64,000 nt of DNA from Neptunicella sp048268085 (lineage in GTDB: Bacteria > Pseudomonadota > Gammaproteobacteria > Enterobacterales > Alteromonadaceae), in NCBI RefSeq assembly GCF_048268085.1, contig NZ_JBLWWF010000012.1:1-64000 (forward strand), read 5' to 3'. Each line of letters opens with the position of its first letter. The first letter of the stretch is position 1. Shown here piece by piece: positions 1-8,275 of the stretch. Made by a program: the position numbers and the translations under genes. The notes beneath the pieces were generated by a model, which worked only from the letters and a program-made list of their open reading frames with translations, had not been told where the DNA came from and ran no database searches.

Positions 1-63
1 CCTTTTTTCTTGCCTCACTCCTCTTCAGTACTGCCCTTCCGGACTCCCCTGAAGCGAGCGCGC

Positions 64-91
64 ATTCTACATCCTCATCCTAAACCGTCAA
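64..91 (-). promoter_or_regulatory. Stable-RNA (rrn/tRNA-like) promoter reading out of the left edge
   Basis: On the minus strand a -35 TTGACG (86-91) is followed after 16 bases by a -10 TAGAAT (64-69). The next bases, GCGCGCTC (63-56), form a GC-rich discriminator of the kind found at stringently controlled rRNA and tRNA promoters. The upstream 92-120 is A-rich on this strand, like an UP element. The product would begin at about base 57 and run out of the window. What is transcribed is inferred; no mature RNA gene is visible in the 55 bases that remain. Confidence 0.55.
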
Positions 92-250
92 CTCCTTTTT
101 TATCCTTTTTGACTGTTTGATGGTTTTTTGGCCTAAACACCTTGAAAACTTAATTAAGATGTATATTTTTTGTAACAAATGAACTAAGTTGGTGTGTTAT
201 TGTCTCTATATATAGTTCAACAATTATTATTATAAGTAACGAGGTTATAG

Positions 251-1003
251 ATGAAAAAGGTGCTTGGATCTATTTTGCTGTTATATACAGTACAAAGTTT
301 TGCGGCAGAAGGAACCAGCCCCCCCGAAGATAATCAGTTGACAGCCGATTTTATTGAACAACAAGTTCAGCAAAATATGTCATTAGGCAGAGCGATCAAA
401 AGTATTATGAGCCACTACCCGCAGGAAGTTGATGTTGTGGTGGGAACTGCTCTTGATTTATATCCGGCTAAATATAAAGAGATTATTCACGCCGCCATTG
501 CGGCTCAGCCTGCATTAACTGAAGATGTGGTTCGAATCGCTCTATCCAAAGGAATTGCTAGTTGTGGCAATATTGTTTTAACCGCCATTAAAGCTGAACC
601 AAGCTATGTTGATTTTGTAGCTAGCGCAGCCGCCCAATCCACGCCAGAAGAATTAAATGAAATTGTCCGAATTGCCGTGGTGACTGAGCCTGATTCAGCC
701 GATGCTATTGTTAGCACCGTGGCCAGAGCACATCCCAATAAGTTAGTTGACATTATTACTTCTGCAATAGATGCCGTCCCCTTTGTCGGTGAATATATTG
801 TTGATGCATTATTAGTCGCATTTCCAAATGATGCCGAAGATGTTGTTACTACCGCGGTAAGAGAATCCTCAGCACAGCGCAGTCAGGTAATAAAAATTAT
901 TGAAACAGCTAGAAATGCTGGTGTAAGTGATCAAGAGTTAACCCAATATGCAACTCAAGGCGGTGCATCCGTTGAAGAAATAGCTCAAGCCATTCACGAC
1001 TGA
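251..1003 (+). CDS. Secreted protein made of tandem 15-residue helical repeats
   Basis: 250 residues. Residues 1-19 are a signal peptide (basic start, hydrophobic core, cleavage near SFAA/EG), so the protein is probably periplasmic or secreted. From residue 57 to about 206 it consists of ten 15-residue repeats whose first position falls at 57, 72, 87, 102, 117, 132, 147, 162, 177 and 192. The first residue is Pro in all but the unit at 102, and the pattern is roughly P-x5-[IV]-[VI]-x2-A-[IVL]-x3. This predicts a regular array of short helices. A GAGG ribosome site lies at 241-244, seven bases before ATG. The gene stands alone and converges on rplQ, sharing the terminator at 1030-1057. I recognise no family, and the function is unknown. 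Confidence 0.85.
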   Translation: MKKVLGSILLLYTVQSFAAEGTSPPEDNQLTADFIEQQVQQNMSLGRAIKSIMSHYPQEVDVVVGTALDLYPAKYKEIIHAAIAAQPALTEDVVRIALSKGIASCGNIVLTAIKAEPSYVDFVASAAAQSTPEELNEIVRIAVVTEPDSADAIVSTVARAHPNKLVDIITSAIDAVPFVGEYIVDALLVAFPNDAEDVVTTAVRESSAQRSQVIKIIETARNAGVSDQELTQYATQGGASVEEIAQAIHD

Positions 1004-1029
1004 TTAATCGTTAATAAAATTCAGGCATA

Positions 1030-1057
1030 AAAAAACCGGGTATATACCCGGTTTTTT
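1030..1057. terminator. Bidirectional rho-independent terminator between the repeat protein and rplQ
   Basis: A perfect 16-base palindrome, CCGGGTATATACCCGG (1036-1051), is flanked by six A and six T. It therefore works as a terminator on both strands, ending the plus-strand gene at 1003 and the minus-strand alpha operon after rplQ. Confidence 0.9.
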
Positions 1058-1071
1058 ATATTTTGAATTGA

Positions 1072-1473
1072 TTACTCAGCAGCAACTTCTTCAACAGTTT
1101 CAACTGCTTCAGTTACTGGGCGATCAACTAGTTCAACATAAGCCATTGGCGCTTTATCACCTGTACGGAAGCCACATTTCAATATACGAATGTAACCACC
1201 TGGGCGTTCCACATAACGTGGTCCAAGATCGTTGAACAATTTACCAACTACTTCTTTATCACGAGTACGAGCAAAGGCCAGACGGCGATTAGCCACACTG
1301 TCTTGCTTAGCAAGAGTGATAAGAGGTTCAATCACGCGACGAAGTTCTTTCGCTTTTGGCAAAGTAGTTTTAATTACTTCATGCTTTACCAAAGAGCTCG
1401 CCATATTGCGAAACATCGCTTGGCGATGGCTGCTATTGCGATTTAACTGTCGACCACTATGACGATGGCGCAT
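1072..1473 (-). CDS. rplQ: 50S ribosomal protein L17 (bL17)
   Basis: 133 residues, starting MRHRHSGRQLNRNSSHRQAM, the near-invariant N-terminus of bL17. The body, including the KELRRVIEPLITLAK segment, matches the family, and the acidic C-terminal tail (about 115-133) is the variable part. L17 belongs to the large subunit. The gene is last in the alpha operon, 42 bases after rpoA, and is followed by the terminator at 1030-1057. Confidence 0.98.
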   Translation of the reverse strand: MRHRHSGRQLNRNSSHRQAMFRNMASSLVKHEVIKTTLPKAKELRRVIEPLITLAKQDSVANRRLAFARTRDKEVVGKLFNDLGPRYVERPGGYIRILKCGFRTGDKAPMAYVELVDRPVTEAVETVEEVAAE

Positions 1474-1515
1474 AGTACTTTCCTTCTTATTAAATCAGTT
1501 TAACGTGAAACCTGA

Positions 1516-2505
1516 TTAGTCTTTCTCAGCAATACTTTCAGGAGGCCAATTTTCTAGGCGCATACCCAATGAAAGTCCACGAGAAGCCAGTACATCTTTA
1601 ATCTCAGTAAGAGATTTTTTACCCAAGTTAGGCGTTTTTAATAGCTCAACTTCGGTGCGTTGTACCAGGTCACCAATATACTGGATAGCTTCGGCTTTCA
1701 GACAGTTAGCAGAGCGTACTGTAAGTTCGAGATCATCAACTGGGCGAAGTAAAATCGGATCGAATTCCGGTTTTTCTTCTTTTTCCACAGGCTCAGATAT
1801 ATCACGAAGTTCTACAAATGCATCTAGCTGCTCTGCCAGAATGGTAGCCGCACGACGAATAGCTTCTTCTGGATCGATTGTGCCGTTAGTTTCCATATCA
1901 ATGATTAATTTATCTAAATCTGTACGTTGTTCAACACGTGCAGATTCTACATTGTATGCAATACGGTCAACCGGACTAAAGGAAGCGTCAACAAGTAAAC
2001 GACCAATTGGACGATCATCTTCTTCAGAGGAACGACGAATTGATGCTGGAACATAGCCACGACCCATTTCTACTTTAATGCGCATACTGATTTCAGCATC
2101 GCCTGTTAAAGTACAAATGACATGGTCAGGGTTAACGATCTCGACATCACCATCATGCTGGATATCTCCAGCCACAACCGCGCCTGAACCGGATTTAACC
2201 AAAGTCAGTGTCGCTTCGTTTTTACCTTCCAGGCGAACAGCTAAACCTTTTAGATTTAGCAGAATTTCAATAACGTCTTCCTGAACACCTTCTTTAGTAC
2301 TGTACTCGTGTAAAACACCGTCGATTTCTACTTCAGTCACTGCACAACCTGGCATAGATGACAAAAGTATACGACGTAACGCATTACCAAGAGTGTGTCC
2401 AAAACCACGTTCTAAAGGTTCTAAAGTTACCTTTGCACGTGATTGAGATACGTTTTCTATTTCAACTAACCTTGGTTTTAGGAATTCAGTTACAGAACCT
2501 GACAT
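1516..2505 (-). CDS. rpoA: DNA-directed RNA polymerase alpha subunit
   Basis: 329 residues, the same length as the E. coli subunit. The N-terminal domain (about 1-235) carries the dimerisation and beta/beta-prime contact region, including GFGHTLGNALRRILLSSMPG. A short linker is followed by the C-terminal domain (about 250-329), with the helix-hairpin-helix stretch TPNLGKKSLTEIKDVL that contacts UP-element DNA and activators. It lies between rpsD and rplQ, as usual in the alpha operon. Nothing unusual was seen. Confidence 0.99.
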   Translation of the reverse strand: MSGSVTEFLKPRLVEIENVSQSRAKVTLEPLERGFGHTLGNALRRILLSSMPGCAVTEVEIDGVLHEYSTKEGVQEDVIEILLNLKGLAVRLEGKNEATLTLVKSGSGAVVAGDIQHDGDVEIVNPDHVICTLTGDAEISMRIKVEMGRGYVPASIRRSSEEDDRPIGRLLVDASFSPVDRIAYNVESARVEQRTDLDKLIIDMETNGTIDPEEAIRRAATILAEQLDAFVELRDISEPVEKEEKPEFDPILLRPVDDLELTVRSANCLKAEAIQYIGDLVQRTEVELLKTPNLGKKSLTEIKDVLASRGLSLGMRLENWPPESIAEKD

Positions 2506-2527
2506 TGTTTCCTCTCTTCTTTAAGCT

Positions 2528-3148
2528 TTACTTAGAGTAAAGTTCGACGATCAACTGTTCGTTAATTTCAGCAGATAAATCTTCACGTTCTGGTAAACGC
2601 TTGAAAACGCCTGCCATTTTTGTGCTATCTACTTCAATCCAAGTTGGTTTCTCACGTTGCTCTGCCAATTCTAAAGCAGCCACAATACGTGCCTGTTTTT
2701 TAGATTTTTCGCGTACAGACACAACGTCTTCCGCAGAAACGCTGTAAGAAGGTACGTTAACAACGCCGTCATTTACTACAATGGCTTTGTGGCTTACCAA
2801 CTGACGAGCTTCAGCACGAGTGCTGGCAAAACCCATACGATAAACAACATTATCCAGACGCTGTTCAAGAAGTTGTAACAGATTTTCACCTGTATTACCT
2901 TTCAAACGAGCAGCTTCTTTGTAGTAGTTACGGAACTGCTTTTCCAATACGCCATACATACGACGTACTTTTTGCTTTTCGCGCAATTGCACACCGTAAT
3001 CAGATAAGCGGCCACGACGGGCGCCATGCTGACCAGGTGCGGTATCAATTTTACATTTCGAGTCAATTGCCCGAACGCCACTTTTAAGGAACAAATCTGT
3101 TCCTTCGCGGCGGCTAAGTTTGAGTTTTGGACCCAAATATCTTGCCAT
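2528..3148 (-). CDS. rpsD: 30S ribosomal protein S4 (uS4)
   Basis: 206 residues, the standard length, starting MARYLGPKLKLSRREGTDLF. The S4 RNA-binding domain is seen around residues 95-160 (RLDNVVYRMGFASTRAEARQ). S4 nucleates 30S assembly. In E. coli it also represses translation of its own operon through a structured leader near rpsM; the 103-base space between rpmJ and rpsM here is the place to look for the equivalent, but I did not trace a pseudoknot. Confidence 0.98.
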   Translation of the reverse strand: MARYLGPKLKLSRREGTDLFLKSGVRAIDSKCKIDTAPGQHGARRGRLSDYGVQLREKQKVRRMYGVLEKQFRNYYKEAARLKGNTGENLLQLLEQRLDNVVYRMGFASTRAEARQLVSHKAIVVNDGVVNVPSYSVSAEDVVSVREKSKKQARIVAALELAEQREKPTWIEVDSTKMAGVFKRLPEREDLSAEINEQLIVELYSK

Positions 3149-3172
3149 GATCTTTCTCCAACTGTCCGGCGA

Positions 3173-3559
3173 TTAAACTCGACGTTTTTTCGGTGGACGA
3201 CAACCGTTGTGCGGTATAGGCGTCACATCGGTAATATTTGTGATTTTATAACCTGTAGCATTCAAAGCTCGGATCGCAGACTCACGGCCTGGACCTGGAC
3301 CTTTAACGAATACTTCAAGGTTTTTCAAACCATACTCTTGAGCAGCAACGCCTGCGCGCTCTGCAGCAACCTGTGCAGCAAATGGGGTAGATTTACGTGA
3401 ACCACGGAAACCAGAGCCACCAGATGTTGCCCAAGAAAGAGCATTACCCTGACGATCAGTAATTGTCACAATCGTGTTGTTGAAAGAAGCATGGATATGA
3501 GCCATACCATCAGCAACTTGACGTTTAGCGCGTTTACGCTTAATAGGTGTTTTAGCCAT
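3173..3559 (-). CDS. rpsK: 30S ribosomal protein S11 (uS11)
   Basis: 128 residues. The diagnostic stretches are GMAHIHASFNNTIVTITDRQGN and the C-terminal ITDVTPIPHNGCRPPKKRRV. S11 sits on the 30S platform near the E site. It follows rpsM by 12 bases and precedes rpsD in the alpha operon. The length and termini match the gammaproteobacterial family. Confidence 0.98.
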   Translation of the reverse strand: MAKTPIKRKRAKRQVADGMAHIHASFNNTIVTITDRQGNALSWATSGGSGFRGSRKSTPFAAQVAAERAGVAAQEYGLKNLEVFVKGPGPGRESAIRALNATGYKITNITDVTPIPHNGCRPPKKRRV

Positions 3560-3571
3560 TATAACCCCCGC

Positions 3572-3928
3572 TTACTTTTTAATTGGCTTGCGAGGACCTT
3601 TACGGGTACGCGCATTAGTTTTAGTGCGCTGACCACGAAGAGGCAAGCTGCGACGGTGGCGAATACCACGGAAACAACCTAGGTCCATCAAACGTTTGAT
3701 GTTCATGGAAACTTCACGACGCAGGTCACCTTCAACGGTGAACTTGGCTACTGCATCACGTAGTTTGTCTAATTGTGCTTCGTCAAGATCTTTAATCTTG
3801 GCGTTCTCTGCAACACCAGCTTCGACACAAATGCTTTTAGCACGCGTTTGGCCGATACCGTATATAGAAGTAATTGCTACTACGGTGTGCTTATGTTCCG
3901 GAATGTTAATGCCAGCAATACGGGCCAC
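3572..3928 (-). CDS. rpsM: 30S ribosomal protein S13 (uS13), GTG start
   Basis: 118 residues from a GTG start at 3928, reading (M)ARIAGINIPEHKHTVVA. An upstream in-frame ATG at 4003 would add 25 residues that have no counterpart in S13. The chosen start has a good ribosome site, AGGAGT, at 3936-3941, seven bases away, and gives exactly the E. coli length. S13 lies in the 30S head and contacts the 50S subunit. It is the first gene of the alpha operon. The C-terminal tail RTKTNARTRKGPRKPIKK is typical. Confidence 0.96.
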   Translation of the reverse strand: MARIAGINIPEHKHTVVAITSIYGIGQTRAKSICVEAGVAENAKIKDLDEAQLDKLRDAVAKFTVEGDLRREVSMNIKRLMDLGCFRGIRHRRSLPLRGQRTKTNARTRKGPRKPIKK

Positions 3929-4031
3929 TAACAGTACTCCTCTATGTTCTTGTCGCCAGCCTAAAAAGCCCGATAGGATACTTACCTGACGACTAAATTG
4001 CAATATTTAGCTTAATAAATAAGCTGCCTGA

Positions 4032-4148
4032 TTAGCCTTGCCTTTGCTTATGCTTAGGGTCTGAACTGCAAATTACTCGCACAACACCGTTGCGCTTGAT
4101 GACTTTACAGTTACGGCAAATCTTTTTAACTGATGCACGAACTTTCAT
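4032..4148 (-). CDS. rpmJ: 50S ribosomal protein L36 (bL36), zinc-binding form
   Basis: A 38-residue gene read directly from the sequence: [18 protein letters not shown] and so on, ending [10 protein letters not shown]. Cys11, Cys14, Cys27 and His33 form the zinc site, so this is the Cys-containing (C+) form. It lies between secY (26 bases upstream) and rpsM, its usual place at the spc/alpha junction. It is easily missed because of its size. Confidence 0.96.
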
Positions 4149-4174
4149 TACATCACTCCGTTAATGACCAAATC

Positions 4175-5497
4175 TTATCGGCCGTAGCTTTTAAGATTGG
4201 CTTTTTTAAGAACAGAATCATATTGATGTGACATCAAATGAGTCTGCACCTGAGCCATGAAATCCATGATAACTACGACGATAATCAATAATGATGTACC
4301 ACCGAAATAGAATTGAACATTCCACGCTATCATCATGAATTCAGGAACCAAACAAATAAAGGTTATATAAAGCGCACCTGCCAATGTCAGGCGAGTCATT
4401 ACTTTATCGATATACCTGGATGTCTGTTCGCCGGGACGAATACCGGGTACAAAAGCACCGGACTTCTTCAAGTTATCTGCTGTTTCACGTGGGTTAAACA
4501 CCAACGCAGTATAGAAGAAACAGAAAAAGATAATCGCCGTCGCATACAACATCACATACAGAGGTTGCCCAGGAGACAACATTAAGGATACGTCCTGTAA
4601 CCAGGACATAGACTCATTCTGACCAAACCAGCTGGCAATAGTACCAGGAAACAGAATAATACTGGATGCGAAAATCGGTGGAATAACCCCAGCCATATTT
4701 ACTTTAAGCGGTAAATGGGTACTTTGCGCGGCAAAGACTTTACGCCCTTGTTGACGCTTGGCATAGTTAACCACTATGCGGCGCTGTCCGCGTTCCATAA
4801 ACACTACAAAGTAAGTTACAGCTATAATAATTACACCAATAAGCAACAAGAACAGTAAGTTCAAATCACCTTGTCTTGCTTGTTCAACCGTTTTGCCTAA
4901 AGCTGCAGGCAAACCAGCAACAATACCGGTAAAGATCAGAATCGAGATACCGTTACCGATACCCCGCTCTGTAATTTGCTCACCTAACCACATCAAAAAC
5001 ATGGTACCGGTGACCAGGCTCACAACAGCCGTAAAGTAGAATCCAAAACCGGGATTTATTACCAAACCTGACACCATATTGGGTAAGGTCTTAGCAATGG
5101 CAATGGCCTGAAAGATCGATAATACCAAGGTAAAATACCGAGTGTATTGACTGATCTTGCGACGTCCCGCCTCACCTTCTTTTTTCAACTCAGCCATGCG
5201 TGGATGAACCACAGTCAACAGCTGCATAATGATTGATGCTGAAATATAAGGCATGATCCCCAATGCAAGAACTGATGCGCGCGAAAGTGCACCACCGGAG
5301 AACATGTTAAACATTTCTACGATAGTACCCTTTTGTTGCTCAAATAATTGAGCTAATACAGCAGCATCAATACCAGGAAGCGGTACGAATGAGCCGAGTC
5401 TCAATACGATGATCGCACCAAGTACGAACAACAACCGTGTTTTAAGTTCGGTCAATCCACCCTTTGCACCGGACGAATCCAATCCTGGTTTAGCCAT
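4175..5497 (-). CDS. secY: Protein translocase subunit SecY
   Basis: 440 residues with about ten hydrophobic helices, forming the central channel of the SecYEG inner-membrane translocon. Recognisable pieces are the N-terminal LRLGSFVPLPGIDAAVLAQ, ALGIMPYISASIIMQLLTV, the GERGIGNGIS-like ITERGIGNGISILIFTGIVA and the cytosolic tip loop AKRQQGRKVF. The length matches E. coli (443). It follows rplO by 5 bases and precedes rpmJ in the spc operon. Confidence 0.99.
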   Translation of the reverse strand: MAKPGLDSSGAKGGLTELKTRLLFVLGAIIVLRLGSFVPLPGIDAAVLAQLFEQQKGTIVEMFNMFSGGALSRASVLALGIMPYISASIIMQLLTVVHPRMAELKKEGEAGRRKISQYTRYFTLVLSIFQAIAIAKTLPNMVSGLVINPGFGFYFTAVVSLVTGTMFLMWLGEQITERGIGNGISILIFTGIVAGLPAALGKTVEQARQGDLNLLFLLLIGVIIIAVTYFVVFMERGQRRIVVNYAKRQQGRKVFAAQSTHLPLKVNMAGVIPPIFASSIILFPGTIASWFGQNESMSWLQDVSLMLSPGQPLYVMLYATAIIFFCFFYTALVFNPRETADNLKKSGAFVPGIRPGEQTSRYIDKVMTRLTLAGALYITFICLVPEFMMIAWNVQFYFGGTSLLIIVVVIMDFMAQVQTHLMSHQYDSVLKKANLKSYGR

Positions 5498-5502
5498 TTA
5501 GC

Positions 5503-5937
5503 TTATTCCTCTACTTTACCGCCGGCAGCTTCGATTGCTTCACGAGCGCCTTTAGATACCTTTAAACCACTTACAGTAACCGCGCGAGAGATTTCACCGC
5601 TCAACATTACTTTAACGAACAAACGGTCTTTTTTGACCAAGCCTGCAGCTTTTAATGTTGCTAATGAAACCACTTCGCCTTCTACTTTGGCAATTTCAGT
5701 CAATGTAACTTGGTCAGAAACCAAAGATTTACGTGACGTAAAACCAAATTTAGGAAGACGACGCTGGATAGGCATTTGTCCACCTTCAAAACCTGGACGA
5801 ACACTGCTGCCAGAACGAGATTTCTGACCTTTGTGACCACGTCCACCGGTTTTTCCGAGACCTGAACCTATACCGCGACCAACGCGTTTAGCTGATTTTT
5901 TTGCTCCTGGTGCAGGAGAAAGAGTATTTAAATACAT
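5503..5937 (-). CDS. rplO: 50S ribosomal protein L15 (uL15)
   Basis: 144 residues, the usual length, starting MYLNTLSPAPGAKKSAKRVG. The Gly/Lys/Arg-rich extension (KRVGRGIGSGLGKTGGRGHKG) threads into 23S rRNA, and FEGGQMPIQRRLPKFGF is the family signature region. L15 is a late-assembly protein of the 50S subunit. It sits between rpmD and secY with very short gaps. Confidence 0.98.
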   Translation of the reverse strand: MYLNTLSPAPGAKKSAKRVGRGIGSGLGKTGGRGHKGQKSRSGSSVRPGFEGGQMPIQRRLPKFGFTSRKSLVSDQVTLTEIAKVEGEVVSLATLKAAGLVKKDRLFVKVMLSGEISRAVTVSGLKVSKGAREAIEAAGGKVEE

Positions 5938-5940
5938 CGA

Positions 5941-6123
5941 TTATTCCTCCACTACCTGAACCATGTAATTAACACGGTTAATCATGCCACGAACAGCTGG
6001 TGTATCTTCCAGCTCGCGGACATGACCGATTTTACGTAAACCCAAACCTACCAACGTAGCTTTATGTTTAGGTAAACGACCAATAGAGCTTTTGATTTGC
6101 TTTACTTTAATCGTTTTAGCCAT
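5941..6123 (-). CDS. rpmD: 50S ribosomal protein L30 (uL30)
   Basis: 60 residues, as in other bacteria, starting MAKTIKVKQIKSSIGRLPKH. The segment KATLVGLGLRKIGHVRELEDTPAVRGMINRV is typical of bacterial L30. The gene is 3 bases from rplO and 6 from rpsE, consistent with one tightly packed transcript. Confidence 0.97.
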   Translation of the reverse strand: MAKTIKVKQIKSSIGRLPKHKATLVGLGLRKIGHVRELEDTPAVRGMINRVNYMVQVVEE

Positions 6124-6129
6124 GTCTAC

Positions 6130-6633
6130 TTACCCCAAAATCTTATCAACGGACAAACCGCGTTTTGCAGCGATTTGTTCTGGTGACTTCATTTCAACCA
6201 GTGCATTGATCGTTGCGCGAACAACGTTAATGGGGTTGGTTGAGCCGTAACATTTTGAAAGGACGTTCTGCACACCAGCGACTTCCAATACTGCACGCAT
6301 CGCACCACCAGCAATAATACCGGTACCTTCAGATGCAGGCTGCATATAAACTTTGGAGCCTGAGTGGCGACCTTTGATCGGGTGCTGTAAGGTGTGTCCG
6401 TTAAGATCAACAGTAACCAGATTGCGACGTGCTTTTTCCATTGCTTTTTGAATAGCAGCAGGAACTTCACGCGCTTTACCGTAACCAAAACCCACACGGC
6501 CATTACCATCACCTACCACGGTCAAAGCAGTAAAACTAAAGATGCGACCACCTTTAACTACTTTAGACACACGATTGACGGCAATAAGCTTTTCTAACAG
6601 GTCACCCTGTTGTTGAACTTCTACTTTAGCCAT
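6130..6633 (-). CDS. rpsE: 30S ribosomal protein S5 (uS5)
   Basis: 167 residues. The N-terminal double-stranded RNA-binding fold covers GDLLEKLIAVNRVSKVVKGG through about residue 80, and the C-terminal domain includes GSTNPINVVRATINAL. S5 contributes to decoding fidelity and the mRNA entry helicase. The length equals that of E. coli. It lies between rplR and rpmD. Confidence 0.98.
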   Translation of the reverse strand: MAKVEVQQQGDLLEKLIAVNRVSKVVKGGRIFSFTALTVVGDGNGRVGFGYGKAREVPAAIQKAMEKARRNLVTVDLNGHTLQHPIKGRHSGSKVYMQPASEGTGIIAGGAMRAVLEVAGVQNVLSKCYGSTNPINVVRATINALVEMKSPEQIAAKRGLSVDKILG

Positions 6634-6641
6634 GATAACTC

Positions 6642-6995
6642 CTAGAACTTGAGGCCAGCTTCACGAGCGGCATCAGCTAACGCTTTAACCCGACCGTGAT
6701 ACTTGAATCCGCTGCGATCGAAAGCCACATCTTTGATGCCTTTCTCGATAGCACGTTCTGCAATCGCTTTACCAACCGCTGCTGCTGCATCTGCATTTCC
6801 GGTCCCTTTCAGGCCTTTTTTAAGATCTGCTTCAACAGTAGATGCTGCTGCCAATACTTGTGAACCGCAAGGTGCGATTAACTGAGCATACATATGGCGC
6901 GGTGTGCGACAAACAGTCAAGCGATGCATTGCCAGTTCACTAATTTTTTTGCGTGCGCGAGTTGCGCGACGCAAGCGAGCCGATTTCTTATCCAT
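6642..6995 (-). CDS. rplR: 50S ribosomal protein L18 (uL18)
   Basis: 117 residues from the ATG at 6995 (MDKKSARLRRATRARKKISE). A GTG at 7004 would add three residues, but the ATG matches the E. coli N-terminus and length and is preceded by a purine-rich GGTGGGTGAG. L18 binds 5S rRNA together with L5 and L25. The C-terminal DRSGFKYHGRVKALADAARE is the family signature. It starts 9 bases after the rplF stop. Confidence 0.95.
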   Translation of the reverse strand: MDKKSARLRRATRARKKISELAMHRLTVCRTPRHMYAQLIAPCGSQVLAAASTVEADLKKGLKGTGNADAAAAVGKAIAERAIEKGIKDVAFDRSGFKYHGRVKALADAAREAGLKF

Positions 6996-7004
6996 CTCAC
7001 CCAC

Positions 7005-7538
7005 CTACTTTTTCTTAGCTTCTTTACGACGCACAGCTTCATCAGCATAACGCACACCTTTACCTTTATAAGGCTCTGGTGGACGATACCCACGAATATT
7101 AGCTGCTACCTGACCTACCAACTGCTTGTCAGCGCCTTTAACGACGACTTCAGTTTGACTAGGAGTTTCGACGCTAATGCCGTTTGGCACTTCAAACACG
7201 ACAGGGTGTGAGAAACCTAAAGTCAGATTAAGTTTGGCACCTTGTGCTTGCGCACGATAACCAACACCTAATAACTGCAATTTTTTCTCAAACCCTTCGG
7301 CTACACCGGTAACCATGCTGTTTAACAATGAACGAGCGGTACCTGCTTGTGCCCAACCATCGGCTGCGCCTTCGCGAGGTTTAGCAACTAATGAACCTTC
7401 TTCATTAACTACTTCAACTGCATCATTGAATACACGGTTCAGTGAACCATTTTTACCTTTAACTGTAACTTCCTGACCAGCGATTGAAATTTCAACGCCT
7501 GCTGGAATAGTTACGGGTGCTTTTGCTACACGTGACAT
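7005..7538 (-). CDS. rplF: 50S ribosomal protein L6 (uL6)
   Basis: 177 residues, the standard length, starting MSRVAKAPVTIPAGVEISIA. Two similar alpha/beta domains are visible, and the C-terminal signature NIRGYRPPEPYKGKGVRYA is intact. L6 sits near the factor-binding site of the 50S subunit. It lies between rpsH and rplR in the spc operon. Confidence 0.98.
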   Translation of the reverse strand: MSRVAKAPVTIPAGVEISIAGQEVTVKGKNGSLNRVFNDAVEVVNEEGSLVAKPREGAADGWAQAGTARSLLNSMVTGVAEGFEKKLQLLGVGYRAQAQGAKLNLTLGFSHPVVFEVPNGISVETPSQTEVVVKGADKQLVGQVAANIRGYRPPEPYKGKGVRYADEAVRRKEAKKK

Positions 7539-7552
7539 TGACTATCCCTCCG

Positions 7553-7945
7553 TTACGCTACATAGCCGATGATTTCACCGCCCATACCCGCTTTACGCGC
7601 AGCACGGTCAGTCATAACACCTTTAGATGTAGACACAATGGCGATACCCAAACCACCCATGACTTTTGGCAGCTCATCTTTTTTCTTATAGATGCGCAGG
7701 CCTGGACGACTTACACGTTCAATGTTTTCAATAACTTTTTTGCCATTGAAGTACTTTAAAGTTACTTCTAATTCAGGCTTAACGTCACCTTTAACATTGA
7801 AATCTGTCACATAACCTTCTTCTTTTAATACTTTGGCTAACGCCACACGTAATTTAGAAGACGGCATAACAACAGAAACTTTGTTAGCTAATTGTCCGTT
7901 ACGAATGCGGGTAAACATATCCGCGATAGGATCTTGCATGCTCAT
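7553..7945 (-). CDS. rpsH: 30S ribosomal protein S8 (uS8)
   Basis: 130 residues, the same length as E. coli. It starts MSMQDPIADMFTRIRNGQLA, and the C-terminal STSKGVMTDRAARKAGMGGE is the conserved rRNA-contacting part. S8 binds the central domain of 16S rRNA. In E. coli it also represses spc-operon translation at the start of rplE; I did not trace an equivalent hairpin here. Confidence 0.98.
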   Translation of the reverse strand: MSMQDPIADMFTRIRNGQLANKVSVVMPSSKLRVALAKVLKEEGYVTDFNVKGDVKPELEVTLKYFNGKKVIENIERVSRPGLRIYKKKDELPKVMGGLGIAIVSTSKGVMTDRAARKAGMGGEIIGYVA

Positions 7946-7957
7946 ATCTGCTACTCC

Positions 7958-8263
7958 TTACCAGCTGGCTTTTTTCAAGCCAGGGACTTCACCACGCATA
8001 GCTGCTTCACGTAGCTTAATGCGGCTCAGGCCAAACTTGCGTAGATAACCATGTGGACGACCAGTTATACGACAACGATTACGCTGACGGATAGGACTGG
8101 AATCACGTGGAAGTTGTTGCAGCTTAAGAACAGCATCCCAACGCTCTTCTTCAGAGGCGTTAACATCGCTGATAATTACTTTAAGCGCAGCGCGTTTTTC
8201 AGCATACTTTGCAATCAGCTTAGTACGCTTTACTTCGCGTGCTTTCATTGATTCTTTTGCCAT
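7958..8263 (-). CDS. rpsN: 30S ribosomal protein S14 (uS14), zinc-free form
   Basis: 101 residues, the long form found in Enterobacteria and relatives. The C-terminal region reads RNRCRITGRPHGYLRKFGLS and lacks the CxxC pairs of the zinc-binding short form, so it is the C-minus type. It lies in the 30S head. It is placed between rplE and rpsH, as expected. Confidence 0.97.
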   Translation of the reverse strand: MAKESMKAREVKRTKLIAKYAEKRAALKVIISDVNASEEERWDAVLKLQQLPRDSSPIRQRNRCRITGRPHGYLRKFGLSRIKLREAAMRGEVPGLKKASW

Positions 8264-8275
8264 AACCCTACAACC

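Noticed and set aside
3929..4003. N-terminal extension of the S13 frame to an ATG at 4003
   Set aside because: It adds 25 residues absent from S13; the GTG at 3928 has a good ribosome site and gives the family length.
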